12,946 nt of DNA from an uncultured Clostridium sp. (lineage in GTDB: Bacteria > Bacillota > Clostridia > TANB77 > CAG-508), in the NCBI GenBank assembly GCA_900553985.1, contig USFW01000035.1, positions 1 to 12,946 on the forward strand. Reading direction: 5' to 3'. Position numbers and translations under genes: made by a program. The number at the start of each line of letters is the position of its first letter. Position 1 is the first letter of the stretch. Below are positions 6,632-12,946 of this stretch, piece after piece. The notes under the pieces were generated by a model. The model searched no databases and was not told where the DNA came from. It saw only the letters and a program-made list of their open reading frames with translations.

Positions 6632-7435
6632 TTACAAGACATATTTATCTAAATTCATAGATAAAGTTCTTTTCATTGAGTTAGCATGAGAGGCATTAAT
6701 ATAAATCGTTCTAGAACAATTTAATGCTTCCTGTGAAGCCTTTGTAACAATTCCATCTGACTTTCCCAAGTTTAAAACCTTGCTTAAATAGTTACAACCA
6801 ACATCTTCTAAAGAATTTACAGTTTCAAGTATAGAAACTATATTCAAGCAAATATGTTTTTTCACTCCAGAAAAATCAGCATTGCATAGAAATTCAGAAT
6901 TAGGAATAATATCTCTATCTACTTGATGATCCTTAAAGTATTTGCTATAAATCCTATATTCAAATTCTGACATTCTTTTTTTCATCTCTTCTTTATTAGC
7001 TATTGATGTTCCCTTAAATGGTGAAGAAATAAAAATTATACCTATTTTTCCTTTGAACCATCTAGCTGCATTTGCAAAACATACACCAGCTTTTGAATGA
7101 CCTATCAATACAACATTTTTATACTTTAAATTGGCACAATTTTCTATATAACCTGCTAAATCTTTTCCAGCTGCATTTAATCCTTTACATGAAAACATAA
7201 AATACATTTCAACAACATCACCATTTAGCCGATCTACAAATTCATTATTATCTGGAATTGATAAAAATGGATCATGCTCAATTACCTCATTTTCTTTAAT
7301 AGTCATTGACATTCCTTCACCTAAGATGAATAAAGTATCTGTTCCTACCTTTTCTTGAATTCTACATAAAGCAACATTTTGTGATAAAAATTCCATAATT
7401 CTTATTTTTGTTCCTATCTTCACTCTACTCCGCAT
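6632..7435 (-). CDS. Lipase-like alpha/beta hydrolase, substrate unknown
   Basis: This is a 267-residue soluble protein with no signal peptide or membrane segment, so probably cytoplasmic. It has the layout of an alpha/beta hydrolase of the lipase type: a strand plus nucleophile elbow NVVLIGHSKAGVCFANAARW (107-126) with Ser114, a following strand and loop GIIFISSPFKGTS (132-144), an acidic residue in GKSDGIVTKASQ (Asp227), and a histidine in IYINASHANSM (His250). Spacing and order suit a Ser-Asp-His triad. I do not recognise the specific family, and an esterase, lipase or acyltransferase role is inference. The ATG at 7433-7435 is chosen because AAGGAGG lies six bases upstream; in-frame starts further upstream have no such site and would run into the promoter. 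It has its own promoter and terminator, so it is a single-gene unit inserted between the phe and ylxM operons. Confidence 0.8.
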   Translation of the reverse strand: MRSRVKIGTKIRIMEFLSQNVALCRIQEKVGTDTLFILGEGMSMTIKENEVIEHDPFLSIPDNNEFVDRLNGDVVEMYFMFSCKGLNAAGKDLAGYIENCANLKYKNVVLIGHSKAGVCFANAARWFKGKIGIIFISSPFKGTSIANKEEMKKRMSEFEYRIYSKYFKDHQVDRDIIPNSEFLCNADFSGVKKHICLNIVSILETVNSLEDVGCNYLSKVLNLGKSDGIVTKASQEALNCSRTIYINASHANSMKRTLSMNLDKYVL

Positions 7436-7484
7436 TTTTTTCCTCCTTAAAAATAAAACGCACTGTTTATACTGTATCATTGTT

Positions 7485-7513
7485 ATTATACTATATATGC
7501 TCAATTCTTTCAA
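7485..7513 (-). promoter_or_regulatory. Predicted sigma-A promoter of the hydrolase gene
   Basis: On the - strand TTGAAA (7508-7513) is followed by a 17-base spacer and a consensus TATAAT (7485-7490). The start codon is about 50 bases downstream of the -10. Just after the -10 two ACAGT copies (7471-7475 and 7462-7466) recur nine bases apart around the expected transcription start; they could be an operator, but this is weak. Confidence 0.75.
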
Positions 7514-7582
7514 CAAGTATTTAAATTATTCATTAATATTATACCTTCAAATAGGCAAAAATTATCATTTACATAAAGATTA

Positions 7583-7621
7583 AAAATCCCCATCATAAAA
7601 AAGATTTATGATAAGGATTTT
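7583..7621 (-). terminator. Terminator of the phe operon
   Basis: In the - strand transcript two 17-base arms (7605-7621 and 7583-7599) pair completely if two G-U wobbles are allowed, around a five-base loop. The 3' end runs GGGGATTTTTA, giving the U tract. The hairpin begins six bases after the pheT stop codon. Confidence 0.88.
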
Positions 7622-7627
7622 ATTTAA

Positions 7628-10030
7628 TTATTTCCTTAATTCGGCATTTAATGTTTTTTGTAACTCACCTATTATGTTTTCCATAACAACATTTATTTCT
7701 TCATCACTTAGTGTTCTATTTTTATCTCTAAAAATTAATGAATATGCCACACTCTTCTTGTTGTCTCCTAATTTTTCATTTCTATAAATATCAAATAATT
7801 GCATTTTTTCTAAAAGTTTTTTAGCTTTCTTAATTATTATTTTTTCTATTTGTCCAACTTCTACTTTTTCATCAACAATAATTGCAATATCTCTTTCTAC
7901 TGCTGGAAATTTTGGAACTTCTACATATTTTTTATTAACCTTAGAGTATTTAGTAACTTTACTTAAATTAACTTCTGCTAAATATGCTCTCTTTTCTATT
8001 CCATAATTATCTAAAACTTCAGGATGTACTTCTCCAATGGTTGCAATCACATCTATTCCAACTTTAATATTAGCACATCTTCCTGTATGATATGACTCAT
8101 TTTCGGTTTCTCTTACTATATCATATCTGTTTATAGATGATGTTTCCAATACATTTTCTATTAATCCTTTTACTGTATAAAAATCAATGTCATCTCCATA
8201 CATACCTATTGTTAATATATTTTCTTGCAGTGGAACTTCGCCATTTTCTACTTCATTATTTATATTTTTATAGCTTTTAGATATATCAAATAACTTGGCA
8301 CTTGAATTCTTCTTGTTTGCATTTGTTGCTAGTGTTTGCATCATACTTGGAATTGTAGATGGTCTCATTAATCTATATTCATCACTTAGTGGATTTTGTA
8401 TTAATATTGATGTTTCTTTTAAATCTTTATTTATCTTAGATTTTTCTAAATCTTTATCACTTACAAAACCATATGTATAAATTTCTGAAAGCCCACTATT
8501 TACTAAGACATTTTTTATTTTTTGTTCTATTTTTTGTTCTTTATTTCTAATTCCTATTGTTGTATCTGATTCTACTAATGTTGTATCTAATTTATCATAT
8601 CCATAAAATCTTAAAACCTCTTCTGCAATATCTGCTAATTGTTCTATATCTGTTCTAAAATATGGTGCTATTGCAATATCATTCTCAACTTTTATATTTA
8701 ATTTTTCTAAAGTATCTATCATTTCTTCTTTTGATATTTCTGTTCCTAATAACTTGTTTATTCTATCATAATCTAAGTTTATTTTGTTAGTTTTTTGTTT
8801 TGTTGGATATACATCAATTTTTCCTTCTACTACTTCTCCTGCATTTATTTCTTCCACTAATTCCATAGCTCTGTTAATTGCTCTTAATGCATTTTCTGGT
8901 GATAAGCCCTTTTCAAATCTTGATGAACTTTCTGTTCTTAGTCCTACTTTTTTAGCAGTTTTTCTTACAGCTCCTCCATAGAATGATGCAGATTCAAATA
9001 CTACTGTTTCAGTGTCTTTTTCTATTTCTGAGTTTATTCCTCCCATCACACCTGCAATAGCTACTGGTTTTGTTTCATCTGCTATTACTAAATCATTTTC
9101 ATCAAGTGTTCTTTCTTCTTCATCTAATGTTGTTATTTTTTCTCCATTTTTTGCTCTTCTTACTACTATATGTTTTCCTTCAATAGAGTTAATATCAAAA
9201 GCATGCATAGGTTGCCCCATTTCTAGCATTACATAATTTGTAATATCAACTATATTATTTATACTTCTTATTCCACAAGCATTTAATCTTCTAACTAACC
9301 ATTCTGGAGATGGAGCTATTTTAACATTTTTTACAACTCTTGCAATATATCTATAACATAGGTCTGGTGCTTCTATCTCTACTTTTAGTCCTTCTATTTC
9401 ATTTTTATCTTCTATTTTTAACTCGTCAATATTTTTTCTAGGATTTTTAAATTCTTTCCCTAATGAAACTGCTGTTTCTCTCCCCAATCCTTCAATAGCT
9501 AAACAATCTGGTCTGTTAGGAGTAATCTCAAAATCTATTATATCTTCTCTTAAGTTAAGAATATCTACTATATCTTCTCCTAATTTATTTTCAAGATTTT
9601 TATCTAATATCATTATTCCATGTTCAATTTGTCCTGTATATTGATTTATATCTAACCCTAACTCTCCAACTGAACACATCATTCCACAAGAATCGATTCC
9701 TCTTAATTTTCCTTTTTTTATTTTAACACCCCCAGGAAGTTCAGACCCATCTTTAGCTACTGGTACAATATCACCAACTTTTATATTATCTGCACCTGTA
9801 ACTATTTGTACTTTTTCATCTCCTAAGTCCATTTGTGTTATAACTAAATGGTCTGAATCTGGATGTTTTACAATCTCTAATATCTTTCCTACAACAACAT
9901 TTTTTATATCATTTCCTCTTTGTTCTATTGTTTCTACTTTAGAACCTGTCATTGTTAAAATATCTCCTAATTTTACAGCATCTACATCTATATCACTATA
10001 TTCTTTTAACCATTCCATACTTGCTTTCAT
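7628..10030 (-). CDS. pheT: Phenylalanyl-tRNA synthetase beta subunit
   Basis: This is the beta chain of the alpha2-beta2 enzyme that charges tRNA(Phe); it holds the editing site and tRNA-binding modules. It has 800 residues from the chosen start, the normal length. In order: the N-terminal KASMEWLKEY; an EMAP/OB-fold tRNA-binding domain at about 40-155 (HPDSDHLVITQMDLG, GIDSCGMMCSVGELGL); the B3/B4 editing region (about 215-375) with RSINNIVDITNYVMLEMGQPMHAFD split over 255-279 and KVGLRTESSSRFEKG; B5; a catalytic-like core; and a C-terminal ferredoxin-fold anticodon-binding domain opening at VPKFPAVERDIAIIVDE. An in-frame ATG 12 bases upstream sits directly on AGAAAGGA, so the second ATG is preferred. 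It lies downstream of pheS in one operon. Confidence 0.96.
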   Translation of the reverse strand: MKASMEWLKEYSDIDVDAVKLGDILTMTGSKVETIEQRGNDIKNVVVGKILEIVKHPDSDHLVITQMDLGDEKVQIVTGADNIKVGDIVPVAKDGSELPGGVKIKKGKLRGIDSCGMMCSVGELGLDINQYTGQIEHGIMILDKNLENKLGEDIVDILNLREDIIDFEITPNRPDCLAIEGLGRETAVSLGKEFKNPRKNIDELKIEDKNEIEGLKVEIEAPDLCYRYIARVVKNVKIAPSPEWLVRRLNACGIRSINNIVDITNYVMLEMGQPMHAFDINSIEGKHIVVRRAKNGEKITTLDEEERTLDENDLVIADETKPVAIAGVMGGINSEIEKDTETVVFESASFYGGAVRKTAKKVGLRTESSSRFEKGLSPENALRAINRAMELVEEINAGEVVEGKIDVYPTKQKTNKINLDYDRINKLLGTEISKEEMIDTLEKLNIKVENDIAIAPYFRTDIEQLADIAEEVLRFYGYDKLDTTLVESDTTIGIRNKEQKIEQKIKNVLVNSGLSEIYTYGFVSDKDLEKSKINKDLKETSILIQNPLSDEYRLMRPSTIPSMMQTLATNANKKNSSAKLFDISKSYKNINNEVENGEVPLQENILTIGMYGDDIDFYTVKGLIENVLETSSINRYDIVRETENESYHTGRCANIKVGIDVIATIGEVHPEVLDNYGIEKRAYLAEVNLSKVTKYSKVNKKYVEVPKFPAVERDIAIIVDEKVEVGQIEKIIIKKAKKLLEKMQLFDIYRNEKLGDNKKSVAYSLIFRDKNRTLSDEEINVVMENIIGELQKTLNAELRK

Positions 10031-10076
10031 TATAAATTTCATTCCTTTCTTAACTTACTTTAAGTTATATATCTAT

Positions 10077-10111
10077 TGCAAAATTACATCTATTATGTAT
10101 GTTGTTTTGCA
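10077..10111 (-). repeat. Imperfect hairpin between pheS and pheT
   Basis: TGCAAAA and TTTTGCA (10105-10111 and 10077-10083) pair over seven bases, with a further ACAT/ATGT pairing inside. It lies in the 128-base pheS-pheT spacer with no U run after it, so it is not a terminator. It may mark a processing site between the two subunit messages; function is unknown. Confidence 0.3.
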
Positions 10112-10158
10112 TTTGATTATATAATTGTGTAGTCTAAACTTATTTTCTAAATTATTGA

Positions 10159-11178
10159 CTAAAATTGTTTTAAAAATCTTACATCATTTTCAAATAATAA
10201 TCTCATATCATCTATTCCGAATTTTGCCATGGCAATTCTTTCTACTCCAAATCCAAAAGCAAAACCTGAATATTCTTCTGGGTCTATACCACAATTTCTT
10301 AATACATTTGGATGAACCATTCCACATCCTAAAAGTTCTATCCATCCTTCGCCTTTACATACTCTACACCCTTTTCCTCCACATACGAAACAAGAAACAT
10401 CTGCTTCTGCTGAAGGCTCTGTAAATGGGAAATGATGTGGTCTAAATCTTATTTTAGTATTTTCTCCTAAACATTTCTTAGCAAACATTTCTAATGTTCC
10501 TTTTAAATCAGCCATTGAAATGTTTTTATCTATAACTAAACCTTCTACTTGATGGAAAACTGGCGAATGTGTAGCATCTACACTATCAGATCTGTACACT
10601 GTTCCTGGACATATTATTTTAATTGGTGGTTTTTCATTTTCCATAACTCTTGCTTGAACTGGTGATGTTTGACTTCTTAAAACTAATTTTTCATTAATAT
10701 AAAATGTATCTTGTACATCCCTTGCTGGATGGTCTGGTGGTGTATTTAATTTATCAAAGTTATATATAGCTTTTTCTACTTCTGGACCATCTGCTATTTT
10801 ATATCCCATTCCTAAGAAAATTTCTTCTACTTCTTCAATTATTTGAGTTATTGGATGTTTTGAACCTAACTCAATTTTTTTGCTTGGTTCAGTTACATCT
10901 ATAACTTCATTCTCTAATCTTTTTTGTAATTCTTGTTTTTTTAGCTCTTTTTCTTTTTCTTGAATTAAATTTTCTAATTCATCTCTCACTTTATTTACTA
11001 AGCTTCCTATAACTGGCCTTTCTTCAGGAGATAATTTTCCCATACCCCTTAATACTAATGTTAATTCTCCTTTTTTTCCTAGATATTTTACCCTTAAATC
11101 ATTTAAGTTTTTTAAGTCTTTGCTTTCTGTAATTTCCTTAATTGAACTTTCTTTGATATTTTTAATGTTTTCTTCCAT
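10159..11178 (-). CDS. pheS: Phenylalanyl-tRNA synthetase alpha subunit
   Basis: This is the catalytic class II chain that activates phenylalanine and transfers it to tRNA(Phe). The 339-residue protein is close to the usual bacterial length. An N-terminal coiled coil (about 1-95, including LRVKYLGKKGELT) binds tRNA. The catalytic domain shows HPITQIIEEVEEIFLGMGY (108-126), motif 2 GTVYRSDSVDATHSPVFHQ (192-210) and motif 3 GFAFGFGVERIAM (305-317). A four-cysteine CxxC-x4-CxxC cluster (263, 266, 271, 274) precedes GWIELLGCGMVHPNVL, as in other Gram-positive PheS proteins. The ATG at 11176-11178 follows GGGAGG at six bases; an in-frame GTG 18 bases upstream overlaps the end of the preceding gene's stop region and is disfavoured. 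Only 18 bases separate it from the unknown upstream gene, and the T-box leader controls all three. Confidence 0.97.
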   Translation of the reverse strand: MEENIKNIKESSIKEITESKDLKNLNDLRVKYLGKKGELTLVLRGMGKLSPEERPVIGSLVNKVRDELENLIQEKEKELKKQELQKRLENEVIDVTEPSKKIELGSKHPITQIIEEVEEIFLGMGYKIADGPEVEKAIYNFDKLNTPPDHPARDVQDTFYINEKLVLRSQTSPVQARVMENEKPPIKIICPGTVYRSDSVDATHSPVFHQVEGLVIDKNISMADLKGTLEMFAKKCLGENTKIRFRPHHFPFTEPSAEADVSCFVCGGKGCRVCKGEGWIELLGCGMVHPNVLRNCGIDPEEYSGFAFGFGVERIAMAKFGIDDMRLLFENDVRFLKQF

Positions 11179-11196
11179 TTTTATCCTCCCTTTCAC

Positions 11197-11811
11197 TTAT
11201 ATAGGTCTATATGTTCCAGTATTTTTATACTGTCCATATATCCTTGTACCATAGATTTGCTCTACATTATGTATTTTATTTTTTTGTTTTTTAACTTTTC
11301 TATTATCCAAGCTAATTTTATTTATTGGTTGTTTCTTGGCTTTCTTGTTATCCGTTTTAATTTTATGTATCTGCTGTTTCTTAGCCTTTTTATTATCTAA
11401 TTTAATTCTATACATTTCTTCTTTTTGTAATTTTTCTTGAATTTTATTTTGCTTCATTAAACTTCTCTGTTCTTCAATTTTTAATTGCCTTTGAATCTTT
11501 CTTTTCTTCTTAGCTATCTTTTTCAAATCTTTTATTTCACTTTTTTCTGATATCTTTTTAACTTTTTCATTTTTTTCATAAATCGATAAATCCTTCTTTT
11601 GCTTTCTTTTTTCCTTCATTTTAGTAAAGTAATTATCTTTATCACAAAACTCAACTTTTAAAATGTATGTACCAAATTTATTTTTATATAACTTGGAATT
11701 TATTTGTTTTTGTGGAAAATCCCTTTTTACTTCTTTTAAAGTTTTTTCGAGTATATCTTTTGAAAAAGTATTAGCATCAAAATAAAATTCTAATTTTTTT
11801 GTTTCTTTCAT
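11197..11811 (-). CDS. Unrecognised lysine-rich repeat protein, first gene of the phe operon
   Basis: I do not recognise this 204-residue protein. Residues 1-60 look folded, with alternating hydrophobic strands and a helix (KLEFYFDAN, KDILEKTLKEVKRDF, FGTYILKVEF). Residues about 62-134 are highly charged and probably helical or coiled coil. Residues 136-179 are three copies of a 15-residue unit: IKLDNKKAKKQQIHK, IKTDNKKAKKQPINK, and a diverged ISLDNRKVKKQ copy. The tail YGTRIYGQYKNTGTYRPI (187-204) is rich in Tyr and Gly. Lysine dominates, so the protein is extremely basic, which suggests nucleic acid or ribosome binding (inference only). There is no signal peptide or membrane segment. AAAGGA lies 10 bases before the ATG. 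It starts 68 bases after the T-box terminator and ends 18 bases before pheS, so it is almost surely co-expressed with the synthetase. In Bacillus the gene just before pheS is an rRNA methyltransferase, unrelated to this. Confidence 0.75.
   Translation of the reverse strand: MKETKKLEFYFDANTFSKDILEKTLKEVKRDFPQKQINSKLYKNKFGTYILKVEFCDKDNYFTKMKEKRKQKKDLSIYEKNEKVKKISEKSEIKDLKKIAKKKRKIQRQLKIEEQRSLMKQNKIQEKLQKEEMYRIKLDNKKAKKQQIHKIKTDNKKAKKQPINKISLDNRKVKKQKNKIHNVEQIYGTRIYGQYKNTGTYRPI
11272..11406 (-). repeat. Three tandem 45-bp in-frame repeats
   Basis: This stretch encodes residues 136-180 of the lysine-rich protein as three consecutive 15-codon units. The first two units agree at 11 of 15 residues; the third is more diverged and about one residue shorter. 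Differences at third codon positions show the copies are not a recent exact duplication. Confidence 0.75.
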
Positions 11812-11879
11812 ATTATCAACATCCTTTATTAAACTTTATTTAAAATTTAATTTTCATTAGTAATATGTTTTTATACATC

Positions 11880-11920
11880 AAAAAACCATTTCTTCCTTAT
11901 CTTTCTAGGACGAAATGGTT
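11880..11920 (-). terminator. Regulated terminator of the T-box leader
   Basis: A nine-bp perfect outer stem plus one mismatch and three inner pairs is followed by six T on the - strand. Part of its 5' arm region (CGTCCT) is shared with the antiterminator, which is the expected switch. It lies 68 bases before the first gene of the operon. Confidence 0.88.
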
Positions 11921-12110
11921 ATCATTCGTGGTACCCCCTAAATTCATTAGTATCTATGTTTTCTTTTACTAATCTCATTAAAGTTTTAACGGTTCAACCG
12001 CTTTTCCCTACTGTTTAGTTCAAGAAAAGACCTTAAAAAGTGAAATTTCTATATATTGTATTTAATGGTTTCCAGCCAATGACCATTTTCTCTATGAAAT
12101 ATTTTGACAT
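11880..12110 (-). promoter_or_regulatory. T-box leader, probably tRNA(Phe)-responsive
   Basis: T-box leaders bind a cognate tRNA and let transcription continue when it is uncharged. On the - strand the conserved T-box sequence reads AGGGGGTACCACG (11927-11939). Flanking pairs ACG/CGT and AGG/CCT build the antiterminator with CGTCCT (11906-11911). The competing terminator is AACCATTTC (11912-11920) paired with GAAATGGTT (11884-11892), three more pairs inside, then six T (11880-11885). Stem I elements are AGAGA (12089-12093), a hairpin (12064-12087), and a probable UUC specifier at 12042-12044 followed by AC, as in other T-boxes. A further hairpin (11946-11973) fits stem III, and CGGTTGAACCG (11990-12000) is another stem. 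The acceptor bulge is GGGU rather than UGGN. The 5' boundary is approximate, and I found no convincing promoter in the AT-rich stretch before it. Confidence 0.9.
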
Positions 12111-12152
12111 ATATATACTTTGCTTTTTAATTGGTTTTTTATTTTATATTTA

Positions 12153-12946
12153 TTATTTTCTTACAAATCTACTATAAATACCCTTTATCAATGATTTTTC
12201 ATAATCATTCATTTCAAAAATCCAAGAACATATACCAAACAATATCACATACATTATGCCAAGCACTAACAACATTCGAAGATTTTGTACATTGATATAT
12301 TTAAATGTTAATTTTCCTACAATTATCATTGTTATTGGTGCAATACTAATTCTTATAATATTTTTCCAAAAGTTTATAATATCTAATTTTATAATTTTCC
12401 AATAATACCAATTCATTAAAATTCCATTTCCCACAACAAACGCTGCAGCTGTACATACTGCTGCACCAATAATTCCAAACTTTGGCATTGCTAAAATCGT
12501 TCCTATTACATTTAATACTGCAATTATTGCATATACAATTGTTCTGAATTTTAGTTTGTTTTGTGCTGAAATTACCGAAAACGCAATACTTTGAATCAAT
12601 GGAACAGCAAGTGGTATCATCGTTAATAATCCTATAATATATGCCTGTGAATAATTTTTTCCTGCCCATATATTAATAAAAATCTGTCCAAATACAATAT
12701 ATCCTGATAATATCAGTGAAACTATATAATATTGCAGCCTTCCAATTCTTATTAATAATTCTGACAATTTTTCTATTGGTTCTTTCCCAAAAAACATTAT
12801 GTTCACCCTAGTTCCAAAAACTCCACTGATCGCAGATGACATATTTTGTAACATTGAAGTAAATGTACCTCCAATATTATAAATAGCTACTGCAACTGTA
12901 CCTAAAACAGCACCTATTAATACCTTGTCTGTTGCCCAATATAACA
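12153..12946 (-). CDS. Polysaccharide flippase-like membrane protein, 5' end cut by window
   Basis: This is the C-terminal part of a multispanning protein resembling Wzx-type flippases of the MOP/MATE superfamily, which move lipid-linked sugars across the cytoplasmic membrane. The frame is open to the right edge with no start needed inside the window, so 263 residues are visible; an internal ATG at 12852-12854 is not the real start. Visible features include LYWATDKVLIGAVLGTVAVAIYNIG-like family sequence split at the edge, SAISGVFGTRVN, and several long hydrophobic segments such as YYIVSLILSGYIVFGQIFI and IPLAVPLIQSIAFSVIS, about seven spans in all. It ends in a basic stretch, YSRFVRK. No clear terminator follows, so some transcripts may enter the phe leader. 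The substrate cannot be told; neighbouring sugar genes would lie outside the window. Confidence 0.85.
   Translation of the reverse strand, partial: LYWATDKVLIGAVLGTVAVAIYNIGGTFTSMLQNMSSAISGVFGTRVNIMFFGKEPIEKLSELLIRIGRLQYYIVSLILSGYIVFGQIFINIWAGKNYSQAYIIGLLTMIPLAVPLIQSIAFSVISAQNKLKFRTIVYAIIAVLNVIGTILAMPKFGIIGAAVCTAAAFVVGNGILMNWYYWKIIKLDIINFWKNIIRISIAPITMIIVGKLTFKYINVQNLRMLLVLGIMYVILFGICSWIFEMNDYEKSLIKGIYSRFVRK

Noticed and set aside
11272..11406. Repeats considered as a CRISPR or minisatellite array
   Set aside because: Units are contiguous 45-bp coding repeats in frame with no spacers and diverged copies, so they are protein repeats.
12104..12109. TTGACA on the + strand inside the phe leader region, followed by TATATA-like bases
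   Set aside because: No + strand gene or RNA follows, and TATATA strings are common here; most likely chance.
112..12946. Defence system, prophage or mobile element
   Set aside because: No transposase, integrase, terminal repeats or toxin-antitoxin pair was found; apart from the hydrolase and the lysine-rich gene the content is conserved housekeeping.

Overview
The window reads as chromosomal DNA of a very AT-rich, low-GC Gram-positive bacterium (Bacillota, probably a clostridial lineage). The reasons are the classic Firmicutes gene order ylxM-ffh-rpsP-khpA-rimM-trmD-rplS, a T-box leader in front of pheS/pheT, AAGGAGG or GAAAGGA type ribosome binding sites, sigma-A type promoters and U-rich hairpin terminators. 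I cannot name genus or species. Nearly everything is housekeeping. Only dapA and dapB lie on the + strand; every other gene is on the - strand.

Left part (1-2241): dapA and dapB, consecutive enzymes of the diaminopimelate/lysine branch, are separated by an unusually long 245-base spacer. They converge on the rplS operon. Two separate hairpins between dapB and rplS provide terminators for both directions.

Central part (2242-6475, - strand): the SRP/ribosome-maturation operon, transcribed ylxM, ffh, rpsP, khpA, rimM, trmD, rplS. A good promoter lies before ylxM and a terminator follows rplS. The products target nascent membrane proteins (YlxM, Ffh), build the ribosome (S16, L19, RimM), bind RNA (KhpA) and methylate G37 of tRNAs (TrmD). 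L19 carries a long acidic tail. The spacers before rpsP and khpA hold hairpins and share a 14-base repeat.

6589-7513 (- strand): a single-gene unit with its own promoter, strong ribosome binding site and terminator. It encodes a cytoplasmic lipase-like alpha/beta hydrolase with a visible Ser-Asp-His triad and no assigned substrate.

7583-12130 (- strand): a phenylalanyl-tRNA synthetase operon under a T-box leader with a probable UUC specifier. The first gene is not pheS but an unrecognised, extremely lysine-rich 204-residue protein with three 15-residue repeats, tightly spaced to pheS. The T-box tRNA-acceptor bulge reads GGGU where the family has UGGN. These two points are the most unusual things in the window.

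Right edge (12153-12946, - strand): the 3' part of a multi-membrane-span polysaccharide flippase-like gene, cut by the window end. I found no CRISPR, insertion sequence, tRNA, rRNA or phage feature. The strongest candidate for something undescribed is the lysine-rich protein placed under uncharged-tRNA(Phe) control.
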